Source: Hydractinia symbiolongicarpus (taxonomy: Eukaryota > Cnidaria > Hydrozoa > Anthoathecata > Hydractiniidae). Taken from it: DNA of 64,000 nucleotides. Shown in pieces: positions 49,450-63,490 of this stretch. The position numbers were made by a program, and so were the translations under genes. The stretch spans positions 31,275,501 to 31,339,500 of the forward strand of contig NC_079878.1 in NCBI RefSeq assembly GCF_029227915.1, given 5' to 3'. The notes beneath the pieces are model-generated. The model searched no databases. It was not told the origin of the DNA and saw only the letters and a program-made list of their open reading frames with translations. Position 1 is the first letter of the stretch, and each line of letters begins with the position of its first letter.

Positions 49450-52400
49450 AAATCCCGGACTCGGCCCGTATAGTCAAAAGTATACAAAGAAAATACCCAG
49501 GGAGTAAACTCATTTCCCGAACGATTTTTTAAATTATTTTTTCACCACTAAAACGCATGAGACTTGTAGTTTTCAAAAATGTTTTCATTTTTGATGAGAC
49601 GCTGAATAAAAGAAGTTTAATCGCCGGCAAACGAAACTCCCCGCATTCCCGTAAATCCCGGACTCGTCCCGTATAGCCAAAAGTATACAAAGAAAGTATC
49701 CAGGGAGTAAACTCATTTCCCGAACGATTTTTTAAATTATTTTTTCACCACTAAAACGCATGAGACTTGTAGTTTTCAGAAATGTTTTAATTTTTGATGA
49801 GACGCGGAATAAAAGAAGTTTAATCGCCAGCAAACGAAAACCCGCGATTTCCCGTAAATCCCGGACTCGGCCCGTATAGTCAAAAGTATACAAAGAAAGT
49901 ACCCAGGGAGTAAACTCATTTCCCGAACGATTTTTTAAATTATTTTTTCACCACTAAAACGCATGAGACTTGTAGTTTTCAAAAATGTTTTCATTTTTGA
50001 TGAGACGCTGAATAAAAGAAGTTTAATTGCCGGCAAACGAAAACCCGCGATTTCCCGTAAATCCCGGACTCGGCCCGTATAGTACAAAGTATACAAAGAA
50101 AGTACTCAGGAAGTAAATTCAATTCCCGAACTATATTTTAAGTTATTTTTTCACCACTAAAACGCATGAGACTTGTAGTTTTTAAAAATGTTTCCATTTT
50201 TGATGAGACGCTTCAAGAAAGAGGTTTAATCGCCGGCAAACGAAACTCCCCGCATTCCCGTAAATCCCGGACTCGGCCCGTATACCCAAAAGTATACAAA
50301 GAAAGTATCCAGGGAGTAAACTCATTTCCCGAACGATTTTTTAAATTATTTTTTCACCACTAAAACGCATGAGACTTGTAGTTTTCAAAAATGTTTTCAT
50401 TTTTGATGAGACGCTGAATAAAAGAAGTTTAATCGCCGGCAAACGAAAACCCGCGATTTCCCGTAAATCCCGGACTCGGCCCGTATAGTACAAAGTATAC
50501 AAAGAAAGTACTCAGGAAGTAAATTCATTTCCCGAACGATTTTGTAAGTTATTTTTTCACCACTAAAACGCATGAGACTTGTAGTTTTTAAAAATGTTTT
50601 CATTTTTGATGAGACGCTTGATGAAAGAGGTTTAATCGCCGGCAAACGAAAACCCGCGATTTCCCCTAAATCCCAGGCTTGGCCCGTATAGTCGAATGTA
50701 TACAAAGAAAGTACCCAGGGAGTAAACTCATTTCCAGAACGATTTTTTAAATTATCTTTTCAACACTAAAACGCATGAAACTTGTAGTTTTCAAAAATGT
50801 TTTCATTTTTGATGAGACGCTTAATGAGAGAAGTTTAATCGCCGGCAAACGAAAACCCGCGATTTCCCGTAAATCCCGGGCTTGGCCCTTATTTTCGAAT
50901 GTATACAAAGAAAGTACCCAGTGAGTAAACTCATTTCTCGATCGAATTTTTAAATTATTTTTTCACCACTAAAACGCATGAGACTTGTAGTTTTCAAAAA
51001 TGTTTTCATTTTTGATGACACGGTTAATGGGAGAGGCTTAATCTCCGGTAAACGAAAACCCGCGATTTCACGTAAATCCCGGGCTTGGCCCGTATAGTCG
51101 AATGTATACAAAGAAAGTACCCAGGGAGTAAACGCATTTCCCGAACAATTTTTTAAATTATTTTTTCACCACTAAAACGCATGAAATTTGTAGTTTTCAA
51201 AAATGATTCTATTCTTGATGAGACGCTGAATAAAAGAAGTTTAATCGCCGGCAAACGAAAACCCGCGATTTCCCGTAAATCCCGGACTCGGCCCGTATAG
51301 TACAAAGTATACAAAGAAAGTACTCAGGAAGTAAACTCATTTCCCGAATGATTTTTTAAGTTATTTTTTCACCACTAAAACGCATGAGACTTGTAGTTTT
51401 TAAAAATATTTTCATTTTTGATGAGACGTTTAATGAAAGAGGTTTAATCGCCAGCAAACGAAAATCCGCGATTTCCCGTAAATCCCAGGCTTGGCCCGTA
51501 TAGTCGAATGTATACAAAGAAAGTACCCAGGGAGTAAACTCATTTCCAGAACGATTTTTTAAAATTATCTTTTCACCACTAAAACGCATGAGACTTGTAG
51601 TTTTCAAAAATGTTTTCATTTTTGATGAGACGCTGAATAAAAGATGTTTAATCGCCGGAAAACGAAAACCCGCGATTTCCCGTAAATCCCGTGCTTGGCC
51701 CGTATAGTCGAGTATATACAAAGAAAGTAACCTGTGAGTAAACTCATTTTCAGAACGATTTTTTAAATTATCCTTTCACCACTAAAACGCATGAGACTTG
51801 TAGTCTTCAAAAATGTTTTCATTTTTGATGAGACGCTGAATAAAAGAAGTTTAATCGCCGGCAAACGAAAACCTGCAATTTCCCGTAAATCCCGGACTCG
51901 GCCCGTATAGTACAAAGTATACAAAGAAAGTACTCAGGAAGTAAACTCATTTCCCGAACGATTTTTTAAGTTATTTTTTCACCACTAAAACGCATGAGAC
52001 TTGTAGTTTTCAAAAAAGTATTCATTTTTGATGAGACGCTGAATAAAAGATGTTTAATCGCCGGCAAACGAAAACCCGCGATTTCCCGTAAATCCCATGC
52101 TTGGCCCTTATAGTCGAGTATATACAAAGAAAGTACCCTGTGAGTAAACTCATTTCCAGAACGATTTTTTAAATTATCCTTTCACCACTAAAACGCATGA
52201 GATTTGTAGACTTCAAAAATGTTTTCATTTTTGATGAGACGCGGAATAAAAGAAGTTTAATCGCCGGCAAACGAAAACCCGCGATTTCCCGTAAATCCCG
52301 GACTCGGCCTGTATAGTCAAAAGTATACAAAGAAAGTACCCTGCGAGTAAACTCATTTCCAGAACGATTTTTTAAATTATCTTTTCACCACTAAAACGCA

Positions 52401-55400
52401 TGAGACTTGTAGTTTTCAAAATTGTTTTCATTTTTGATTAGACGCTGAATAAAAGAAGTTTAATCGCCGGCAAACGAAAACCCGCGATTTCCCGTAAATC
52501 CCGGACTCGGCCCGTATAGTCAAAAGTATACAAAGAAAATACCCAGGGAGTAAACTAATTTCCCGAACGGTTTTTTAAAGTATTTTTTCATCACTAAAAC
52601 GCATGAGACTTGTAGTTTTCAAAAATGTTTTCATTTTTGATGAGACGCTGAATAAAAGAAGTTTAATCGCCGGCAAATGAAAACCCGCGATTTCCCGTAA
52701 ATCCCGGACTCGGCCTGTATAGTCAAAAGTATACAAACAAAGTACCCTGCGAGTAAACTCATTTCCAGAACGATTTTTTAAATTATCTTTTCACCACTAA
52801 AACGCATGAGACTTTTAGTTTTCAAAAATGTTTTCATTTTTGATGAGACGCTGAATAAAAGAAGTTTAATCGCCGGCAAACGATAACCCGCGAATTCCCG
52901 TAAATCCCGGACTCGGCTCGTATAGCCAAAAGTATACAAAGAAAGTACCCAGGGAGTAATCTCAAATCCCAAACGATTTTTTAAATTATCCTTTCACCAC
53001 TAAAACGCATGAGATTTGTAGTCTTCAAAAATGTTTTCATTTTTGATGGGACGCGGAATAAAAGAAGTTTAATCGCCGGCAAACGAAAACCCGCGATTTC
53101 CCGTAAATCCCGGACTCGGCCCGTAAAGTCAAAAGTATACAAAGAAAATACCCAGGGAGTAAACTCATTTCCCGAACGATTTTTTAAAGTATTTTTTCAT
53201 CACTAAAACGCATGAGACTTGTAGTTTTCAAAAATGTTTTCATTTTTGATGAGACGCTGAATAAAAGAAGTTTAATCGCCGGCAAACGAAAACCCTCGAT
53301 TTCCTGTAAATCCTGGACTCGGCCTGTATAGTCAAAAGTATACAAAGAAAGTACCCTGCGAGTAAACTCATTTCCAGAACGATTTTTTAAATTATCTTTT
53401 CACCACTAAAACGCATGAGACTTTTAGTTTTCAAAAATGGTTTCATTTTTGATGAGACGCTGAATAAAAGAATTTTAATCGCCGGCAAACGGAAACCCGC
53501 GATTTCGCGTAAATCCTGGACTCGGCCTGTATAGTCAAAAGTATACAAAGAAAGTACCCTGCGAGTAAACTCATTTCCCGAACGATTTTTTAATTTATTT
53601 TTTCGCCACTAAAACGAATGACACTTGTAGTTTTCAAAAATGTTTTCATTTTTGATGAGACGCGGAATAAAAGAAGTTTAATCGCCGGCAAACGAAAACC
53701 CGCGATTTCCCGAAAATCCCGGACTCGGCCCGTATAGTCGAATGTATACAAAGAAAGTACCCAGGGAGTAAACTCATTTCCAGAACGATTTTTTAAATTA
53801 TCTTATCACCACTAAAACGCATGAGACTTGTAGTTTTCAAAAATGTTTTCATTTTTGATGAGACGCGGAATAAAAGAAGTTTAATCGCCGGCAAACGAAA
53901 ACCCGCGATTTCCCGTAAATCCCGGACTCGGCCCGTATAGTCAAAAGTATACAAAGAAAATACCCATCGAGTAAAATCATTTCCCGAACGATTTTTTAAA
54001 TTATCTTTTCACCACTAAAACGCACGAGACTTGTAGTTTTCAAAAATGTTTTCATTTTTGATGAGACGCTTAATGAGAGGGGTTTAATCTCCGGCAAACG
54101 AAAACCCGCGATTTCACGTAAATCCCGGGTTTGGCTCGTATAGTCGAATATATACGAAGAAATTACCCTGTGAGTAAACTCATTTCCAGAACGATTTTTT
54201 AAATTATCTTTTCACCACTAAAAGGCATGAGACTTGTAGTTTTCAAAAATGTTTTCATTTTTGATGAGACGCGGAATAGAAGAAGTTTAATCGCCGGCAA
54301 ACGAAAACCCGCGATTTCCCGTAAATCCCGGACTCGGCCCGTATAGTCAAAAGTATACAAAGAAAGTACCCAGGGAGTAAACTCATTTCCCGAACGATTT
54401 TTTAAATCATTTTTTCGCCACTAAAACGCATAAGACTTTTAGTTTTCAAAAATGTTTTCATTTTTGATGAGACGCTTAATGAGAGAGGTTTAATCTCCGG
54501 CAAACGAAAACCCGCGATTTCACGTAAATCCCGGGCTTGGCCCGTATAGTCGAATGTATACAAAGAAAGTACCCAGGGAGTAAACTCATTTCCCGAACGA
54601 TTTTTAAATTATATTCTCGCCACTAAAACGCATGAGACTTGTAGTTTTCAAATATGTTTTCATTTTTGATGAGACGCTTAATGAGAGAGGTTTAATCTTC
54701 GGCAAACGAAAACCCGCGATTTCACGTAAATCCCAGGCTTGGCCCGTATAGTCGAAAGTATACAAAGAAAATACCCAGGGAGTAAACGCATTTCCCGAAC
54801 GATTTTTTAGGTTATTGTTTCACCACTAAAACGCATGAGACTTGTAGTTTTTAAAAATGTTTTCATTTTTGATGAGATGCTTGATGAAAGAGGTTTAATC
54901 GCCGGCAAACGAAAACCCGCGATTTCCCGTAAATCCCAGGCTTGGCCCGCATAGTCGAATGTATACAAAGAAAGTACCCAGGGAGTAAACTCATTTCCAG
55001 AACGATTTTTTAAAATTATCTTTTCACCACTAAAACGCATGAGACTTGTAGTTTTCAAAAATGTTTTCATTTTTGATGAGACGCTTAATGAGAGAGGTTT
55101 AATCGCCGGCAAACGAAAACCCGCGATTTCCCGTAAATCCCGGACTCGGCCCGTATAGTCAAAAGTATACAAAGAAAGTACCCAGGGAGTAAACTCATTT
55201 CCCGAACGATTTTTTAAATTATTTTTTCGCCACTAAAACGCATGAGACTTGTAGTTTTCAAAAATGTTTTCATTTTTGATGAGACGCTTAATGAGAGAGG
55301 TTTAATCTCCGGCAAACGAAAACCCGCGATTTCACGTAAATCCCGGGCTTGGCCCGTATAGTCGAATGTATACAAAGAAAGTACCCAGGGAGTAAACTCA
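49450..55400. repeat. Segmental duplication within the satellite, copy 2
   Basis: This is the shorter copy of the 40.1-47.7 kb block, lacking two monomers near 52.3 kb and six near 54.3 kb. Single-base markers such as gattagacg (43501 and 52433) and cgcacgagac (45089 and 54021) are shared, so the copies derive from each other or from one parent block rather than from independent homogenisation. Confidence 0.78.
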
Positions 55401-58400
55401 TTTCCCGAACGATTTTTAAATTATATTCTCGCCACTAAAACGCATGAGACTTGTAGTTTTCAAAAATGTTTTCATTTTTGATGAGACGCTTAATGAGAGA
55501 GGTTTAATCTCCGGCAAACGAAAACCCGCGATTTCACGTAAATCCCGGGCTTGGCCCGTATAGTCGAAAGTATACAAAGAAAATACCCAGGGAGTAAACG
55601 CATTTCCCGAACGATTTTTTAGGTTATTGTTTCACCACTAAAACGCATGAGACTTGTAGTTTTTAAAAATGTTTTCATTTTTGATGAGATGCTTGATGAA
55701 AGAGGTTTAATCGCCGGCAAACGAAAACCCGTGATTTCCCGTAAATCCCAGGCTTGGCCCGCATAGTCGAATGTATACAAAGAAAGTACCCAGGGAGTAA
55801 ACTCATTTCCAGAACGATTTTTTAAAATTATCTTTTCACCACTAAAACGCATGAGACTTGTAGTTTTCAAAAATGTTTTCATTTTTGATGAGACGCTGAA
55901 TAAAAGAAGTTTAATCGCCGGCAAACGAAAACTCGCGATTTCCCGTAAATCCCGGACTCGGCCCGTATAGTCAAAAGTATACAAAGAAAGTACCCAGGGA
56001 GTAAACTCATTTCCCGAACGATTTTTTAAATTATTTTTTCACCACTAAAACGCATGAGACTTGTAGTTTTCAAAAATGTTTTCATTTTTGATGAGACGCT
56101 GAATAAAAGAAGTTTAATCGCTGGCAAACGAAAACCCGCGATTTCCCGTAAATCCCGGACTCGGCCCGTATAGTACAAAGTATGAAAAGGAAGTACTCAG
56201 GAAGTAAATTCATTTCCTGAACGATTTTTTAAGTTATTTTTTCACCACTAAAATGCATGAGACTTGTAGTTTTTAAAAATGTTTTCATTTTTGATGAGAC
56301 GCTTAATGAAAGAGGTTTAATCGCCGGCAAACGAAAACCCGCGATTTCCCGTAAATCCCAGGCTTGGCCCGTATAGTCGAATGTATACAAAGAAAGTACC
56401 CAGGGAGTAAACTCATTTCCAGAACGATTTTTTAAAATTATCTTTTCACCACTAAAACGCATGAGACTTGTAGTTTGCAAAAATGTTTTCATTTTTGATG
56501 AGACGCAGAATAAAAGATGTTTAATCGCCGGAAAACGAAAACCCGCGATTTTCCGTAAATCCCGTGCTTGGCCCGTATAGTCGAGTATATACAAAGAAAG
56601 TACCCTGTGAGTAAACTCATTTCCAGAACGATTTTTTAAATTATCTTTTCACCACTAAAACGCATGAGACTTGTAGTTTTCAAAATTGTTTTCATTTTTG
56701 ATGAGACGCAGAATAAAAGAAGTTTAATCGCCGGCAAACGAAAACCCGCGATTTCCCGTAAATCCCGGACTCGGCCCGTATAGTCAAAAGCATACAAAGA
56801 AAATACCCAGGGAGTAAACTCATTTCCCGAACGATTTTTTAAATTATTTTTTTACCACTAAAACGCATGAGACTTGTAGTTTTCAAAAATGTTTTCATTT
56901 TGGATGAGACGCTGAATAAAAGAAGTTTAATCGCCGGCAAACGAAAACCCGCGATTTCACGTAAATGCCGGGCTTGGCCCGTATAGTCGAATGTATACAA
57001 AGAAAGTACCCAGGGAGTAAATGCATTTCCCGAACGATTTTTTAAGTTATTGTTTCACCACTAAAACGCATGAGACTTGTTGTTTTCAAAAATGTTTTCA
57101 TTTTTGATGAGACGCTGAATAAAAGAAGTTTAATCGCCGGCAAACGAAAACCCGCGATTTCCCGTAAATCCCAGGCTTAGCCGGTATAGTCCAATGTTTA
57201 CAAAGAAAGTACCCAGGGAGTAAACTCATTTCCAGAATGATTTTTTAAAATTATCTTTTCACCACTAAAACGCATGAGACTTGTAGTTTTCAAAAATGTT
57301 TTCATTTTTGATGAGACGCTTAATGAGAGAGGTTTAATCTCCGGCAAACGAAAACCCGCGATTTCACGTAAATCCCGGGCTTGGCCCGTATAGTCGAATG
57401 TATACAAAGAAAGTACCCAGGGAGTAAACTCATTTCCAGAACGATTTTTTAAAATTATCTTTTCACCACTAAAACGCATGAGACTTGTAGTTTTCAAAAA
57501 TGTTTTCATTTTTGATGAGACGCTGAATAAAAGATGTTTAATCGCCGGAAAACGAAAACCCGCGATTTTCCGTAAATCCCGTGCTTGGCCCGTATAGTCG
57601 AGTATATACAAGGAAAGTACCCTGTTAGTAAACTCATTTCCAGAACGATTTTTTAAATTATCTTTTCACCACTAAAACGCATGAGACTTGTAGTTTTCAA
57701 AAATGTTTTCATTTTTGATGAGACGCGGAATAAAAGAAGTTTAATCGTCGGCAAACGAAAACCTGCGATTTCCCGTAAATCCCGGACACTGCCCGTATAG
57801 CCAGAAGTATACAAAGAAAGTACCCAGGGAGTAAACTCATTTCCCGAACGATTTTTTAAATTATTTTTTCACCACTAAAACGCATGAGACTTGTAGTTTT
57901 TAAAAATGTTTTCATTTTTGATGAGACGCTTGATGAAAGAGGTTTAATCGCCGGCAAACGAAAACCCGCGATTTCCCGTAAATCCCAGGCTTAGCCCGTA
58001 TAGTCGAATGTATACAAAGAAAGTACCCAGGGAGTAAACTCATTTCTCGAACGATTTTTTAAATTATTTTTTCACCACTAAAACGCATGAGACTTGTAGT
58101 TTTCAAAAATGTTTTCATTTTTCATGAGACGCTTAATGAGAGAGGTTTAATCTCCGGCAAACGAAAACCCGCGATTTCACGTAAATCCCGGGCTTGGCCC
58201 GTATAGTCGAATGTATACAAAGAAAGTACCCAGGGAGTAAACGCATTTCCCGAACGATTTTTTAAGTTATTGTTTCACCACTAAAACGCATGAGACTTGT
58301 AGTTTTCAAAAATATTTTCATTTTTGATGAGACGCTTGATGAAAGAGGTTTAATCGCCGGCAAACGAAAACCCGCGATTTCACGTATATCCCGGGCTTCG

Positions 58401-59399
58401 CCCGTATAGTCGAATGTATACAAAGAAAGTACCCAGGGAGTAAACGCATTTCCCGAACAATTTTTAAAGTTATTGTTTTACCACTAAAACGCATGAGACT
58501 TGTAGTTTTCAAAAATGTTTTCATTTTTGATGAGACGCTGAATAAAAGAAGTTTAATTGCCGGCAAACGAAAACCCGCGATTTCCCGTAAATCCCGGACT
58601 CAGCCCTTATAGTACAAAGTATACAAAGAAAGTACTCAGGAAGTAAATTCAATTCCCGAACGATATTTTAAGTTATTTTTTCACCACTAAAACGCATGAG
58701 ACTTGTAGTTTTTAAAAATGTTTCCATTTTTGATGAGACGCTTCAAGAAAGAGGTTTAATCGCCGGCAAACGAAAACCCGCGATTTCCCGTAAGTCCCAG
58801 GCTTGGCCCGTATAGTCGAATGTATACAAAGAAAGTACCCAGGGAGTAAACTCATTTCCAGAACGATTTTTTAAATTATTTTTTCAACACTAAAACGCAT
58901 GAGACTTGTAGTTTTCAAAAATGTTTTCATTTTTGATAAGACACGGAATAAAAGAAGTTTAATCGCCGGCAAACGAAAACCCGCGATTTCCCGTAAAACC
59001 CGGACTCGGCCCGTATAGTCAAAAGTATACAAAGAAAGTACCCAGGGAGTAAACTCATTTCCCGAACGATTTTTTAAGTTATTTTTTCACCACTAAAACG
59101 CATGAGACTTGTAGTTTTTAAAAATGTTTCCATTTTTGATGAGACGCTTCAAGAAAGAGGTTTAATCGCCGGCAAACGAAAACCCGCGATTTCCCGTAAG
59201 TCCCAGGCTTGGCCCGTATAGTCGAATGTATACAAAGAAAGTACCCAGGGAGTAAACTCATTTCCCGAACGATTTTTTAAGTTATTGTTTTACCACTAAA
59301 ACGCATGAGACTTGTAGTTTTCAAAAATGTTTTCATTTTGGATGAGACGCTGAATAAAAGAAGTTTAATCGCCGGCAAACGAAAACCCGCGAATTCCCG

Positions 59400-60300
59400 T
59401 AAATCCCGGACACTGCCCGTATAGCCAGAAGTATACAAAGAAAGTACCCAGGGAGTAAACACATTTCCCGAACGATTTTTTAAATTATTTTTTCACCACT
59501 AAAACGCATGAGACTTGTAGTTTTTAAAAATGTTTTCATTTTTGATGAGACGCTTGATGAAAGAGGTTTAATCGCCGGCAAACGAAAACCCGCGATTTCA
59601 CGTAAATCCCGGGCTTGGCCCGTATAGTCGAATGTATACAAAGAAAGTACCCAGGGAGTAAACGCATTTCCCGAACGATTTTTTAAGTTTTTGTTTCACC
59701 ACTAAAACGCATGAGACTTGTAGTTTTCAAAAATGTTTTCATTTTTGATGAGACGCTGAATAAAAGAAGTTTAATTGCCGGCAAACGAAAACCCGCGAAT
59801 TCCCGTAAATCCCGGACACTGCCCGTATAGCCAGAAGTATACAAAGAAAGTACCCAGGGAGTAAACTCATTTCCCGAACGATTTTTTAAATTATTTTTTC
59901 ACCACTAAAACGCATGAGACTTTTAGTTTTTAAAAATGTTTTCATTTTTGATGAGACGCTTGATGAAAGAGGTTTAATCGCCGGCAAACGAAAACCCGCG
60001 ATTTCACGTAAATCCCGGGCTTGGCCCGTATAGTCGAATTTATACAAAGAAAGTACCCAGGGAGTAAACGCATTTCCCGAACGATTTTTTAAGTTATTGT
60101 TTCACCACTAAAACGCATGAGACTTGTAGTTTTCAAAAATGTTTTCATTTTTGATGAGACGCTGAATAAAAGAAGTTTAATTGCCGGCAAACGAAAACCC
60201 GCGAATTCCCGTAAATCCCGGACACTGCCCGTATAGCCAGAAGTATACAAAGAAAGTACCCAGGGAGTAAACTCATTTCCCGAACGATTTTTTAAATTAT
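59400..60300. repeat. Higher-order repeat: 2-monomer (406 bp) units
   Basis: The marker aaatcccggacactgcccg occurs at 59401, 59807 and 60213, exactly 406 bp apart, alternating with a cgcttgatgaaagagg monomer. This is a local dimeric pattern. Confidence 0.75.
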
Positions 60301-63300
60301 TTTTTCACCACTAAAATGCATGAGACTTGTAGTTTTCAAAAATGTTTTCATTTTTGATGAGACGCTGAATAAAAGAAGTTTAATCGCCGGCAAACGAAAA
60401 CCCGCGATTTCCCGTAAATCCCGGACTCGGCCCGTATAGTACAAAGTATACAAAGAAAGTACTCAGGAAGTAAATTCATTTCCCGAACGATTTTTTAAGT
60501 TGTTTTTTCACCACTAAAACGCATGAGACTTGTAGTTTTTAAAAATGTTTTCATTTTTGATGAGACGCTTGATGAAAGAGGTTTAATCGCCGGCAAACGA
60601 AAACCCGCGATTTCCCATAAATCCCAGGCTTGGCCCGTATAGTCGAATGTATACAAAGAAAGTACCCAGGGAGTAAACTCATTTCCAGAACGATTTTTTA
60701 AATTATCTTTTCAACACTAAAACGCATGAAACTTGTAGTTTTCAAAAATGTTTTCATTTTTGATGAGACGCGGAATAAAAGAAGTTTAATCGCCGGCAAA
60801 CGAAAACCCGCGATTTCCCGTAAAACCCGGACTCGGCCCGTATAGTCAAAAGTATACAAAGAAAGTACCCAGGGAGTAAACTCATTTCCCGAACGATTTT
60901 TTAAATTATTTTTTCGCCACTAAAACGCATGAGACTTGTAGTTTTCAAAAATGCTTTCATTTTTCATGAGACGCTTAATGAGAGAGGTTTAATCTCCGGC
61001 AAATGAAAACCCGCGATTTCACGTAAATCCCGGGCTTGGCCCGTATTGTCGAATGTATACAAAGAAAGTACCCAGGGAGTAAACGCATTTCCCGAACGAT
61101 TTTTTAAGTTATTGTTTCACCACTAAAACGCATGAGACTTGTAGTTTTCAAAAATATTTTCATTTTGGATGAGACGCTGAATAAAAGAAGTTTAATCGCC
61201 GGCAAACGAAAACCTGCGAATTCCCGTAAATCCCGGACACTGCCCGTATAGCCAGAAGTATACAAAGAAAGTACCCAGGGAGTAAACTCATTTCCCGAAC
61301 GTTTTTTTAAATTATTTTTTCACCACTAAAACGCATGACACTTGTAGTTTTTAAAAATGTTTTCATTTTTGATGAGACGCTTGATGAAAGAGGTTTAATC
61401 GCCGGCAAACGAAAACCCGCAATTTCCCGTAAATCCCAGGCTTAGCCCGTATAGTCGAATGTATACAAAGAAAGTACCCAGGGAGTAAACTCATTTCCAG
61501 AACGATTTTTTAAAATTGTCTTTTCACCACTAAAACGCATGAGACTTGTAGTTTTCAGAAATGTTTTCATTTTTGATGAGACGCTTAATGAGAGAGGTTT
61601 AATCTCCGGCAAACGAACACCCGCGATTTCACGTAAATCCCGGGCTTGGCCCGTATAGTCGAATTTATACAAAGAAAGTACCCAGGGAGTAAACGCATTT
61701 CCCGAACGATTTTTTAAGTTATTGTTTCACCACTAAAACGCATGAGACTTGTAGTTTTCAAAAATGTTTTCATTTTTGATGAGACGCTGAATAAAAGAAG
61801 TTTAATTGCCGGCAAACGAAAACCCGCGAATTCCCGTAAATCCCGGACACTGCCCGTATAGCCAGAAGTATACAAAGAAAGTACCCAGGGAGTAAACTCA
61901 TTTCCCGAACGATTTTTTAAATTATTTTTTCACCACTAAAATGCATGAGACTTGTAGTTTTCAAAAATGTTTTCATTTTTGATGAGACGCTGAATAAAAG
62001 AAGTTTAATCGCCGGCAAACGAAAACCCGCGATTTCCCGTAAATCCCGGACTCGGCCCGTATAGTACAAAGTATACAAAGAAAGTACTCAGGAAGTAAAT
62101 TCATTTCCCGAACGATTTTTTAAGTTGTTTTTTCACCACTAAAACGCATGAGACTTGTAGTTTTTAAAAATGTTTTCATTTTTGATGAGACGCTTGATGA
62201 AAGAGGTTTAATCGCCGGCAAACGAAAACCCGCGATTTCCCATAAATCCCAGGCTTGGCCCGTATAGTCGAATGTATACAAAGAAAGTACCCAGGGAGTA
62301 AACTCATTTCCAGAACGATTTTTTAAATTATCTTTTCAACACTAAAACGCATGAAACTTGTAGTTTTCAAAAATGTTTTCATTTTTGATGAGACGCGGAA
62401 TAAAAGAAGTTTAATCGCCGGCAAACGAAAACCCGCGATTTCCCGTAAAACCCGGACTCGGCCCGTATAGTCAAAAGTATACAAAGAAAGTACCCAGGGA
62501 GTAAACTCATTTCCCGAACGATTTTTTAAATTATTTTTTCGCCACTAAAACGCATGAGACTTGTAGTTTTCAAAAATGCTTTCATTTTTCATGAGACGCT
62601 TAATGAGAGAGGTTTAATCTCCGGCAAATGAAAACCCGCGATTTCACGTAAATCCCGGGCTTGGCCCGTATTGTCGAATGTATACAAAGAAAGTACCCAG
62701 GGAGTAAACGCATTTCCCGAACGATTTTTTAAGTTATTGTTTCACCACTAAAACGCATGAGACTTGTAGTTTTCAAAAATATTTTCATTTTGGATGAGAC
62801 GCTGAATAAAAGAAGTTTAATCGCCGGCAAACGAAAACCTGCGAATTCCCGTAAATCCCGGACACTGCCCGTATAGCCAGAAGTATACAAAGAAAGTACC
62901 CAGGGAGTAAACTCATTTCCCGAACGTTTTTTTAAATTATTTTTTCACCACTAAAACGCATGACACTTGTAGTTTTTAAAAATGTTTTCATTTTTGATGA
63001 GACGCTTGATGAAAGAGGTTTAATCGCCGGCAAACGAAAACCCGCGATTTCCCGTAAATCCCAGGCTTAGCCCGTATAGTCGAATGTATACAAAGAAAGT
63101 ACCCAGGGAGTAAACTCATTTCCAGAACGATTTTTTAAAATTGTCTTTTCACCACTAAAACGCATGAGACTTGTAGTTTTCAGAAATGTTTTCATTTTTG
63201 ATGAGACGCTTAATGAGAGAGGTTTAATCTCCGGCAAACGAAAGCCCGCGATTTCCCGTAAATCCCGGGCTTGGCCCGTATAGTCAAATGTATACAAAGA

Positions 63301-63490
63301 AAGTACCCAGGGAGTAAACGCATTTCCCGAACGATTTTTTAAGTTATTGTTTCACCACTAAAACGAATGAGACTTGTAGTTTTCAAAAATGTTTTCATTT
63401 TTGATGAGACGCTGAATAAAAGAAGTTTAATCGCCGGCAAACGAAAACCCGCGAATTCCCGTAAATCCCGGACACTGCCCGTATAGCCAG
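60220..63490. repeat. Higher-order repeat: two copies of an 8-monomer (1,625 bp) unit
   Basis: The rare markers ctaaaatgcatgag (60311 and 61936), atgctttcatttttcatgag, cattttggatgag, gaacgttttttta and ttcagaaatg recur in order at 1,625 bp. Copy one is about 60.22-61.85 kb and copy two about 61.85-63.48 kb. Confidence 0.8.
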
